DNA from: Gammaproteobacteria bacterium
GTDB taxonomy: Bacteria; Pseudomonadota; Gammaproteobacteria; Nitrosococcales; Methylophagaceae
NCBI GenBank assembly: GCA_002402245.1
Contig: NVVP01000031.1
Coordinates: forward strand, 16,518-21,676
DNA: 5,159 bases
Direction of reading: 5' to 3'
Positions 1 through 5,159 of this stretch are shown here, piece after piece. Within the stretch, counting starts at the first letter, position 1. Each line of letters opens with the position of its first letter. The position numbers were made by a program, and so were the translations under genes. The notes below the pieces were generated by a model that was not told the DNA's origin, searched no databases, and worked only from the letters and a program-made list of their open reading frames with translations.

Positions 1-1
1 G

Positions 2-58
2 GATAGTAAGACATTAAGAGGTAAAACTAAATCCTTACGCGGTAAGGTATTTGACTGA
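2..58 (+). CDS. C-terminal tail of an unidentified upstream gene (partial)
   Basis: Of the three forward frames before dacB, only this one is open from the window edge. It reads DSKTLRGKTKSLRGKVFD and then TGA at 56-58. The stop shares its last base with the ATG of the next gene (TGATG), an arrangement typical of translationally coupled genes in one operon. The tail is rich in Lys and Arg and carries the short repeat LRGK twice. With 18 residues I cannot name the family. An open frame this short can occur by chance, so the call rests mainly on the TGATG junction and on the lack of any clear promoter before dacB. Confidence 0.45.
   Translation, partial: DSKTLRGKTKSLRGKVFD
33..47 (+). promoter_or_regulatory. 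Hairpin covering the dacB Shine-Dalgarno sequence
   Basis: CCTTAC (33-38) and GTAAGG (42-47) form a perfect 6-bp inverted repeat around the 3-base loop GCG. The right arm contains AAGG (44-47), the only Shine-Dalgarno-like sequence before the dacB ATG at 58, with 10 bases between them. In RNA this stem would hide the ribosome-binding site unless a ribosome finishing the upstream frame opened it. There is no T-run after the stem, so it does not look like a terminator. The inverted repeat is seen directly; the regulatory role is inferred. Confidence 0.4.
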
Positions 59-1257
59 TGAAGTTAAAACTTATTTTAGTTTCATGTTTCATCTTTTTGT
101 GTCCGCTAACCTCTATGGCTAATCCAGATATAGAGGCTATTGCAGAGCTAAAAGGTGCCGGATTATTATTGATCGATAGCCAAGGAAAGCAGTTACTTTC
201 AGTTAATGCCCAAACACTGTTTATTCCAGCATCAACTACTAAATTAATAACTGCATGGCTGGCCTTATCTCATTGGGGCGAAGACCACCGTTTCATTACC
301 GACTTCTACTTAGATAGTCCCAATAAAACACTCTGGGTCAAAGGTAGTGGCGATCCTTTTCTTGTCTCTGAAGAGCTAGTACTGATTGCTAACAATCTCA
401 AAGCTTTAGGCCTCAACAATATCAACACCATTGCTTTAGATAGCAGTCAATTTCAACGTAATCTTATCTCACCAGGCGCAGGTAACAGTGCCAATCCTTA
501 TGATGCAATTCCCACCGCAATTGCTGCCAACTTCAATACGCTTAATCTTAAAAGAGTTAAGGGGCGATTACTGTCAGCTGAAAAGCAAACGCCACTGACA
601 CCATTAGCCAATCAGTTTGCCAAACAGCACTCCCTCACCGCTAAAAAACTACGTATTAATTCAGGCCAGTCATCACAGCAAAGTGAACGTTATTTTGCCG
701 AATTATTAGCGGCATTTTTACGTCAACAAGGGCTCGATATTGGTTCAGAGATTATATGGGGACATGCACCGACTTCTACTACACCTTATTACCGCCATAA
801 AAACAGTAAAAACTTAGCCCAGATAGTGCGTCCCATGATGAAATACTCTAGTAACTTCATCGCTAACCAATTAGTGTTAATACTGAGTGCCGAGCACTAT
901 CAACGCCCAGCTAATTTTACTGATGTGCAACATTATATGGAGAACCAGCTATCTTCACGGCTTGGTTTTAGCCAGTTTGTATTGAAAGATGGTGCAGGAC
1001 TCTCACGTGAAAACCAGCTGTCTCCCCTGCAACTGGTCAGCGTATTAGAGTCATTTCGGCCTTGGAAAGCCTTATTACCCAAACAAACGACAGGCATCTA
1101 TGCTAAATCAGGTACCTTATCCAAAATCAGTACATTAGCGGGTTATGTCGTAGATGATAATAAGCAGTGGAATGCCTTTGCTTTAATGATGAAACAGTCA
1201 GTTAACCACCGAAGACGCAACCAAATCATGCGAGAGCTTGCTGATAAACACCTTTAA
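58..1257 (+). CDS. dacB: D-alanyl-D-alanine carboxypeptidase/endopeptidase, PBP4 (peptidase S13) family
   Basis: This is a periplasmic class C low-molecular-mass penicillin-binding protein. The family trims the terminal D-Ala of peptidoglycan stem peptides and cuts D-Ala-mDAP cross-links. Residues 1-21 form a signal peptide: a Lys-containing start, a hydrophobic core, and a likely cut after SMA. All three active-site motifs are present: SxxK as STTK at 59-62, SxN as SSN at 264-266, and the third as KSG at 350-352, followed by the typical xLAGYV. The third motif has Ser in place of the more common Thr (KTG). The family's middle signature also appears (NPYD followed by AANFNT near residues 145-160). 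At 399 residues it is shorter than E. coli PBP4 (477). About 205 residues separate the first two motifs against about 244 in E. coli, so the inserted domains are reduced. The ATG at 58 suits the signal peptide and the TGATG junction. It ends convergently with mutS, sharing TTAA. Confidence 0.9.
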   Translation: MKLKLILVSCFIFLCPLTSMANPDIEAIAELKGAGLLLIDSQGKQLLSVNAQTLFIPASTTKLITAWLALSHWGEDHRFITDFYLDSPNKTLWVKGSGDPFLVSEELVLIANNLKALGLNNINTIALDSSQFQRNLISPGAGNSANPYDAIPTAIAANFNTLNLKRVKGRLLSAEKQTPLTPLANQFAKQHSLTAKKLRINSGQSSQQSERYFAELLAAFLRQQGLDIGSEIIWGHAPTSTTPYYRHKNSKNLAQIVRPMMKYSSNFIANQLVLILSAEHYQRPANFTDVQHYMENQLSSRLGFSQFVLKDGAGLSRENQLSPLQLVSVLESFRPWKALLPKQTTGIYAKSGTLSKISTLAGYVVDDNKQWNAFALMMKQSVNHRRRNQIMRELADKHL

Positions 1258-3815
1258 TGTGCTTTTAACTGTTCAACTAATTTATACAGCATTTGCTGTG
1301 CTTGTTTAGGGCTCATGTCATCAGGATCAATCTCACTGATCATTTGTTCTACTTTAGACTGCTCTGCAACCTGACTGAATAAGTCTGTTTTTGTCTGGGT
1401 AGTCTGGATACCCTGCTGTTGTCGGTTTGCTTCTAATTGTGCTAATTTTATTTTAGCAGCCTGAATAACATCGGCTGGTACACCCGCCAATTTAGCCACT
1501 TGTAGACCATAACTTTGATTAGCCGCACCCTCTTTCAACTGGTGCAAAAATACCACATTATCACCATGTTCAATCGCATCTAAATGTACATTGCTCGCTT
1601 GTTGATAACGTTCAGGTATTTCAGTTAATTCAAAATAATGAGTTGCAAATAAAGTATAAGATCCTAAGTCACGCACTAACTTTTCAGCACATGCCCAAGC
1701 CAATGATAGGCCATCAAAGGTACTGGTTCCTCGGCCTATTTCATCCATTAAAACTAAACTATGTTCAGTGGCATTATTAAGGATATTGGCCGCTTCACTC
1801 ATCTCAACCATAAAGGTTGAACGGCCTGACGCAAGATCATCTGACGCACCTATCCGTGTGAAAATTTGATCGACAGGGCCAATAACCGCTTGCGTTGCCG
1901 GTACATAACTACCCATATAAGCCATCAATACAATCAATGCAGCTTGTCGCATATAGGTTGATTTACCACCCATATTAGGGCCCGTAATCAATAATAAGCG
2001 TTGTTGTTGGTTAAAGACTAAATCATTCGGACAAAACTGTTGCTCAGTAGTATCTTCAACAACAGGGTGTCTACCGGCAATAATATTAATACCTGCTTGT
2101 TCACTAAAGCTCGGCGCAACATAATTTAATGTTTCTGCTCGCTCGGCTAGATTGGCCAAAACATCCAGCTCAGCTAAGGCATTAGCCGAGACTTCAAGCG
2201 CCGCTAAATCAGGCTCGACTTTGGCAAATAATGCTTCATAAAGTGATTTTTCTAATGCCAAAGCTCGTTCGTTGGCACTGAGTACTTGGTCTTCAAAGCC
2301 TTTCAACTCTGGCGTGATGTAACGCTCTGCATTTTTCAGCGTCTGCCGGCGAACATAATCAGTAGGGATTTCAATATGATGTGAACGACTAATTTCAATA
2401 AAATAACCATGCACACGGTTATAACCCACTTTTAAACTCGATACGCCCGTTCGTTCTCGTTCACGTAATTCTAAGTCTAATAAAAACTGGCTGGCATCAT
2501 CACGAATATGGCGAAGTTTATCCAGATCAGCATTATAACCTATTGCGATCACACCACCGTCACGGATTAATACTGGCGGTTGTTCAATTATTGCTGACTG
2601 TAATAACTGTAATAATTCAGCAAAGGTGCCTAACTGACGATCGAGTTGATTCAAACGACTTGCATCTAGTCCCTGTATGCTTTGATGTAATTCAGGTAAT
2701 AATTCTAGAGTATTACGTAATTGCATAAAGTCACGTGGACGTGCTGTTTTTAACGCGATTCGAGCCACTACTCGCTCTATATCCCCGAGTTTTTTCAGGC
2801 TGGTTTGCACGTCCTCAATTAATTGCTGCTTAATAAAGGTTTCAATCACCTGCTGGCGTTGCAATAACACATGATGATCACGTAATGGCCTTAATAGCCA
2901 CCGTCTTAATAAACGTGATCCCATTGGGGTAAATGTCTTATCTAGCTTGGCTAATAAGGTGTGGTCCCTTTCGCCTGATAGATTAGTCTCTAATTCTAAG
3001 TTACGCCGAGACTGGGGATCGAGTCGAATACTGTCACTGGCTTTTTCTAGTTGAATATTACGAATATGAGGCAATGCAGTTCGATGTGTTTCTTGAGCAT
3101 AATTTAATAATGCACCGGCGGCATTAATGGCTAAGGCTAAACCATCACAGCCAAAGCCTTTTAAATCTTGAGTATTAAAATGTTCACAAACTCGACGACG
3201 TGCCGAGTCATGTTCAAAGTGCCAAGGCGGCAGACTCTTAATCTGTTTATCAAATTCAGTAAATACAGATAAGTCTTGCTCGGCTAATAAAATCTCTGCT
3301 GCTTGCAGACGGGCTAATTCAGATTGCATATCAGTTAATGAATCTAATTCACTCACGGTGAAACGGCCACTACTCAGTTCAACAGTCGCTAGACCAAAAC
3401 GACCTTTATCACAGGAAATAGCAATTAATAAGTTATCATTACGACTATCTAATAATGCTTCTTCGGTGATGGTACCTGGCGTTAGTATGCGCACCACTTG
3501 GCGCTCAACCGGGCCTTTACTGGCATTAGGCTCACCCATTTGCTCACAAATCGCAACTGACTCGCCTAATTTAATTAGGCGCGATAAATAATTATCCGCT
3601 GCATGATAAGGAATGCCCGCCATCGGGATAGGCGCACCGTTGCTATTACCGCGCGCCGTTAAGGTAATATCCAATAACTCAGCTGCTTTATGTGCGTCCT
3701 CATAGAACATTTCATAGAAATCCCCCATACGATAAAATAATAAATAATCGGGGTTTTCAGCTTTTAAACGCAGATATTGCTGCATCATTGGGGTATGATT
3801 TTGTTTTTTACTCAT
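1254..3815 (-). CDS. mutS: DNA mismatch repair protein MutS
   Basis: MutS is a cytoplasmic homodimeric ATPase that clamps on mismatches and small loops and recruits MutL. From the chosen start it has 853 residues, the same length as E. coli MutS. The mismatch-reading motif GDFYE lies at 31-35 (Phe33, Glu35). Connector, lever and clamp domains follow, with RRQTLKNAERYITPELK in the clamp/lever region. In the ATPase domain, Walker A GPNMGGKST spans 612-620 (Lys618), the ABC signature region DDLASGRSTFMVEM lies near 655-672, and Walker B LMDE has Asp691 and Glu692. The C-terminal tail holds KTDLF (809-813), where E. coli has its beta-clamp-binding QMSLL, followed by a helix-loop-helix tetramerisation tail. 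The frame also opens at an ATG six codons upstream (3833, adding MRYTIW). I prefer 3815 because MSKKQNHTPMMQQYL matches the family N-terminus. Neither start has a strong ribosome-binding site. No frameshift is visible. It diverges from pncC and converges on dacB. Confidence 0.97.
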   Translation of the reverse strand: MSKKQNHTPMMQQYLRLKAENPDYLLFYRMGDFYEMFYEDAHKAAELLDITLTARGNSNGAPIPMAGIPYHAADNYLSRLIKLGESVAICEQMGEPNASKGPVERQVVRILTPGTITEEALLDSRNDNLLIAISCDKGRFGLATVELSSGRFTVSELDSLTDMQSELARLQAAEILLAEQDLSVFTEFDKQIKSLPPWHFEHDSARRRVCEHFNTQDLKGFGCDGLALAINAAGALLNYAQETHRTALPHIRNIQLEKASDSIRLDPQSRRNLELETNLSGERDHTLLAKLDKTFTPMGSRLLRRWLLRPLRDHHVLLQRQQVIETFIKQQLIEDVQTSLKKLGDIERVVARIALKTARPRDFMQLRNTLELLPELHQSIQGLDASRLNQLDRQLGTFAELLQLLQSAIIEQPPVLIRDGGVIAIGYNADLDKLRHIRDDASQFLLDLELRERERTGVSSLKVGYNRVHGYFIEISRSHHIEIPTDYVRRQTLKNAERYITPELKGFEDQVLSANERALALEKSLYEALFAKVEPDLAALEVSANALAELDVLANLAERAETLNYVAPSFSEQAGINIIAGRHPVVEDTTEQQFCPNDLVFNQQQRLLLITGPNMGGKSTYMRQAALIVLMAYMGSYVPATQAVIGPVDQIFTRIGASDDLASGRSTFMVEMSEAANILNNATEHSLVLMDEIGRGTSTFDGLSLAWACAEKLVRDLGSYTLFATHYFELTEIPERYQQASNVHLDAIEHGDNVVFLHQLKEGAANQSYGLQVAKLAGVPADVIQAAKIKLAQLEANRQQQGIQTTQTKTDLFSQVAEQSKVEQMISEIDPDDMSPKQAQQMLYKLVEQLKAH
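1285..1307 (+). terminator. Possible weak terminator for dacB inside the mutS 3' end
   Basis: ACAGCA (1286-1291) and TGCTGT (1294-1299) are perfect inverted arms. As RNA they would give a 5-bp stem with loop AUUU, extendable by one U-G pair. The stem is followed by CTTGTTT, a broken T-rich stretch. It lies 28 bases after the dacB stop, a suitable place for forward-strand termination. It is short, has few G-C pairs, and also encodes mutS residues on the other strand, so it may be incidental. No better terminator is visible between the two convergent genes. Confidence 0.2.
3563..3581. repeat. Near-perfect 19-base palindrome inside mutS
   Basis: The sequence CGCCTAATTTAATTAGGCG has two perfect 9-base arms around a single central T (3572). 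It lies in the 5' part of mutS, where the reverse strand encodes RLIKLGES in the mismatch-binding domain. In RNA it could fold as an 8-bp stem with a 3-base loop. It may be a coding coincidence, and no function is assigned. The central AATTTAATT recurs in the palindrome at the end of pncC. Confidence 0.5.
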
Positions 3816-3831
3816 CCATATAGTGTATCTC
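3816..3831. promoter_or_regulatory. Divergent mutS/pncC start region with overlapping -10-like elements
   Basis: Only 16 bases separate the preferred start codons (mutS at 3815 on the reverse strand, pncC at 3832 forward), so the control signals must overlap coding sequence. Forward, TATAGT (3819-3824) matches the -10 consensus at 5 of 6 positions. A poor -35 candidate, ATGATT, lies 18 bases upstream inside mutS. Initiation seven bases downstream would fall near 3831, at the pncC ATG. In reverse, TACACT (3827-3822) is a 4 of 6 match that would initiate near 3815, at the mutS ATG. Neither gene has a clear Shine-Dalgarno sequence. The matches are seen; promoter activity and leaderless transcription are inferred. 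Confidence 0.3.
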
Positions 3832-4338
3832 ATGCAAACAGTTTCTGATGATGAACTTCAACAATTAACACTTGATATGTCCTATCTGCTGCGGCAGAAA
3901 CGCTGGCAGTTAAGCAGTTCGGAATCATGCACAGGAGGCTGGCTAGCTAAGTGCTGTACCGACCTTGAAGGCAGTTCTGCTTGGTTTGAACGAGGATTTG
4001 TTAGTTATAGTAATCAATCAAAACACGACTTATTAGCGGTTAAACAAGCCACTCTGGATCAGTTTGGCGCAGTCAGTGAAGCCACCGTAATAGAAATGGT
4101 TCAAGGTGCCTTAAATCACTCTCAAGCAGATATCAGTGTGGCCATTACAGGAATTGCAGGCCCAACCGGAGGAACAGTTGATAAGCCCGTGGGTACAGTC
4201 TGGTTTGCATGGACAAGTCAGTATGCAAAAGTTCACACTCGCTGCCATCATTTATCAGGCGATAGAGACCAAGTTCGACGTCAAGCCGTGGCAATCGCAG
4301 TCATAGGTATTGCAGAATATATCGAAGCCACTAAATGA
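3832..4338 (+). CDS. pncC: Nicotinamide-nucleotide amidohydrolase, stand-alone CinA C-terminal domain (PncC/YgaD type)
   Basis: Enzymes of this family deamidate nicotinamide mononucleotide to nicotinate mononucleotide and ammonia in the cytoplasm. This returns the NMN released by NAD-dependent DNA ligase to NAD synthesis. The 168-residue protein is a single CinA C-terminal domain, close to the 165 residues of E. coli PncC. Family motifs appear in order: SSSESCTGGW (28-37), GSSAWFERGFVSYSNQSK (47-64, with the conserved Tyr59 and Lys64), GAVSE (79-83), AITGIAGPTGG (104-114), KPVGTVWFAW (118-127) and SGDRDQVRRQA (142-152). The N-terminal pyrophosphatase-like domain of full-length CinA is absent, as in other stand-alone versions. 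I chose the ATG at 3832 because it matches the family N-terminus; the frame also opens at a GTG at 3823. Neither has a visible ribosome-binding site. A cinA-type gene directly before recA is common in bacteria. Here 287 bases and a separate promoter candidate lie between them, so cotranscription is uncertain. Confidence 0.93.
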   Translation: MQTVSDDELQQLTLDMSYLLRQKRWQLSSSESCTGGWLAKCCTDLEGSSAWFERGFVSYSNQSKHDLLAVKQATLDQFGAVSEATVIEMVQGALNHSQADISVAITGIAGPTGGTVDKPVGTVWFAWTSQYAKVHTRCHHLSGDRDQVRRQAVAIAVIGIAEYIEATK

Positions 4339-4350
4339 ATTTAATTCATT
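4334..4350. repeat. 17-base palindrome overlapping the pncC stop codon
   Basis: AATGAATTTAATTCATT has two perfect 8-base arms around a central T (4342), and the pncC TGA (4336-4338) lies in the left arm. It could form a weak A-U-rich hairpin at the 3' end of the mRNA. It has only two G-C pairs' worth of stability at most and no following T-run, so a Rho-independent terminator is unlikely. A 3'-end protective stem or a protein-binding palindrome are alternatives. The core AATTTAATT is the same as in the palindrome at 3563-3581. Confidence 0.4.
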
Positions 4351-4516
4351 ATTAATCCTTTCCTGACTATATTTAAGCCCGAAACACACTAATTAAACCA
4401 TTAAAATCAATGTCATATAGAAATTATATTTAAACGTGTATTTTAAGACCCCCCTATATTCAAGCAGCTTAAGTTAATGACCAAACCGCTATGCTTAATG
4501 TCGTTATATTTCAATC

Positions 4517-4530
4517 AAGGTGATCACTTT
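4517..4530. repeat. Imperfect palindrome AAGGTGATCACTTT upstream of recA
   Basis: The central GTGATCAC (4520-4527) is fully symmetrical. With the flanks, 12 of 14 positions pair. It lies about 54 bases upstream of the recA -10 candidate, where a regulator could bind. The TGTGA-N6-TCACA spacing of CRP is not met, and I recognise no other regulator. A palindrome of this size can arise by chance. Confidence 0.25.
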
Positions 4531-4560
4531 ATCACTATCTGATTACCGTAAAAGTAGAAC

Positions 4561-4596
4561 TAGAGACTTACTGGTATCTATGGGATAATTGCTCGT
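4561..4596 (+). promoter_or_regulatory. Candidate recA promoter with extended -10 and a degraded LexA box
   Basis: GATAAT (4584-4589) is a 5 of 6 match to the -10 consensus and is preceded by TGG, giving an extended -10. Exactly 17 bases upstream, TAGAGA (4561-4566) matches TTGACA at 4 of 6. Transcription would start near 4596, leaving a leader of about 30 bases. The stretch ATAATTGCT (4585-4593) is identical to the E. coli recA promoter as I recall it. A LexA-like half-site, TACTG (4569-4573), lies between -35 and -10 as in E. coli, but the matching CAG half is missing. LexA control is therefore plausible but not shown. Confidence 0.55.
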
Positions 4597-4613
4597 TTAT
4601 TTATATATATTTT

Positions 4614-4617
4614 GGAT
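4614..4617 (+). promoter_or_regulatory. recA ribosome-binding site that favours the first ATG
   Basis: GGAT (4614-4617) is the only Shine-Dalgarno-like sequence before recA. It leaves 8 bases to the ATG at 4626, a normal spacing. The alternative in-frame ATG at 4638 (Met5) has nothing comparable just upstream, although starting there would give an N-terminus resembling the Pseudomonas MDENKKRAL. The site therefore decides for 4626. The surrounding leader is an A/T run. Confidence 0.45.
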
Positions 4618-4625
4618 CTAATTCG

Positions 4626-5159
4626 ATGGCGACAACAATGGATGATGGTAAGAAAAAAGCGTTAAGTGCTGCACTAGGCCAAATAGAAAAGCAATTTGGT
4701 AAAGGCGCAGTCATGCGCTTGGGTGACTCAGCTGCTGCACGTGATATTGATATTGTTTCAACAGGATCAATTGGGCTTGATGTCGCATTGGGCATAGGTG
4801 GCTTACCTCGTGGCCGTGTCGTCGAAATTTATGGTCCAGAATCATCAGGCAAAACGACATTAACACTCCATGCCATTGCTGAAATGCAGAAAAAAGGTGG
4901 TACCGCTGCTTTTGTTGATGCCGAGCATGCACTTGATCCTCTTTACGCTCAAAAATTAGGCGTCAATATTGATGATCTTTTAGTCTCTCAACCTGATACC
5001 GGTGAACAGGCTTTAGAAATCACTGATATGTTGGTTCGCTCAGGTGCGGTAGATGTTGTGGTTATTGACTCTGTTGCCGCATTAACACCCAAAGCTGAAA
5101 TTGAAGGTGAAATGGGCGCTAGTCACATGGGCCTTCAAGCACGTTTAATGTCTCAAGCA
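4626..5159 (+). CDS. recA: Recombinase RecA (5' part, cut by the window edge)
   Basis: RecA forms ATP-dependent filaments on single-stranded DNA, carries out strand exchange, and stimulates LexA self-cleavage. The first 178 codons are present, about half of the usual ~350 residues. The N-terminal helix reads KKKALSAALGQIEKQFGKG (9-27). Walker A GPESSGKTT spans 70-78 (Lys76), the catalytic Glu100 lies in VDAEHALDP (97-105), QPDTGEQALEI (122-132) is intact, and Walker B VVVIDS ends with Asp148-Ser149. Loop L1 begins with EGEMGASHMG (160-169). Here Ala165 stands where E. coli (Asp161), Pseudomonas and most other RecA proteins have Asp. One residue is inserted in the 34-44 stretch relative to E. 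coli. The frame has no stop to the last base, so the gene continues beyond 5159. Met1 is supported by the GGAT site; Met5 is the alternative. Confidence 0.97.
   Translation, partial: MATTMDDGKKKALSAALGQIEKQFGKGAVMRLGDSAAARDIDIVSTGSIGLDVALGIGGLPRGRVVEIYGPESSGKTTLTLHAIAEMQKKGGTAAFVDAEHALDPLYAQKLGVNIDDLLVSQPDTGEQALEITDMLVRSGAVDVVVIDSVAALTPKAEIEGEMGASHMGLQARLMSQA

Larger units (their letters stand above)
4339..4625. other. AT-rich intergenic region between pncC and recA
   Basis: This 287-base stretch has no convincing coding frame and no RNA gene I recognise. It is strongly AT-rich, apart from a run of six C at 4449-4454. It contains an imperfect 14-base palindrome centred on GTGATCAC (4517-4530, 12 of 14 positions symmetrical) and a repeated GCTTAA (4467-4472 and 4493-4498). 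The recA promoter candidate lies near its right end. A scan for CTG, ten bases, then CAG (the enteric LexA pattern) found no match anywhere in it. The left half has nothing I can interpret. Confidence 0.7.

Noticed and set aside
2543..2728. Forward open frame of 61 codons inside mutS
   Set aside because: It lies antisense to the well-conserved lever region of MutS, shows no recognisable motif or ribosome-binding site, and is the kind of frame expected by chance opposite a real gene.
3358..3591. Forward open frame of 77 codons inside mutS
   Set aside because: It is antisense to the MutS N-terminal domains, has low-complexity Ser/Arg-rich content, no family resemblance and no upstream signal.
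3823..3831. GTG at 3823 as the pncC start
   Set aside because: It would add only three residues (MYL) before the ATG at 3832. The family N-terminus fits the ATG, and no ribosome-binding site supports the GTG.
4449..4454. Run of six C before recA as a phase-variable tract
   Set aside because: It is short, lies over 100 bases upstream of the promoter candidate, and sits outside any coding frame or promoter spacer, so slippage there would have no obvious effect.
4520..4535. CRP-like site GTGAT-N6-ATCAC upstream of recA
   Set aside because: When aligned on the TGTGA/TCACA core, the spacing is 8 rather than 6 bases and the outer T and A are missing, so it does not meet the CRP pattern.
4601..4932. 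Two overlapping reverse open frames across the start of recA
   Set aside because: Both are antisense to highly conserved RecA residues, and the forward frame fully explains the conservation.
1..5159. Mobile elements, CRISPR arrays, tRNA/rRNA genes, defence or novel system
   Set aside because: Nothing of the kind is visible. The genes are intact core genes with similar composition, and no spaced repeats, integrase-like or transposase-like motifs, or target duplications were seen.

Overview
The window looks like chromosomal DNA of a fairly AT-rich (roughly 40% G+C by eye) gammaproteobacterium. MutS, the CinA C-terminal-domain protein and RecA all read as close relatives of their Escherichia coli and Pseudomonas counterparts. 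RecA leans more to the Pseudomonas-like side (GEMG and QARLMSQA in place of the enteric GEIG and AARMMSQA). No genus can be named from this sequence alone. There are no insertion sequences, phage genes, tRNA or rRNA genes, or CRISPR repeats. The content is core housekeeping DNA.

Layout from left to right. (1) Positions 2-58 hold what appears to be the last 18 codons of an upstream gene, whose TGA shares a base with the next ATG. (2) A compact class C penicillin-binding protein (DacB/PBP4 family) runs forward to 1257. (3) mutS runs on the reverse strand. Its stop codon meets the dacB stop inside a shared TTAA (1254-1257), so these two genes converge with no spacer. (4) A stand-alone CinA C-terminal-domain protein (pncC-type NMN deamidase) runs forward from 3832. 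It diverges from mutS, with only 16 bases between the preferred start codons. (5) A 287-base AT-rich intergenic stretch (4339-4625) carries a good candidate recA promoter. (6) recA starts at 4626 and runs off the right edge after 178 codons.

Functionally the right part is a genome-maintenance neighbourhood. MutS recognises mismatches, RecA drives recombination and SOS induction, and the pncC-type protein recycles the NMN that NAD-dependent DNA ligase releases. A cinA-type gene next to recA is a recurring bacterial arrangement. The dacB-like gene is a periplasmic cell-wall enzyme and has no evident functional tie to its neighbours.

I found no undescribed biological system here. The points that deserve a second look are small: the nearly absent mutS/pncC divergent intergenic region with possible leaderless starts, a hairpin covering the dacB ribosome-binding site, a recA promoter resembling that of E. 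coli but with a degraded LexA box, an Asp-to-Ala change in RecA loop L1, and two odd-length palindromes sharing the core AATTTAATT.
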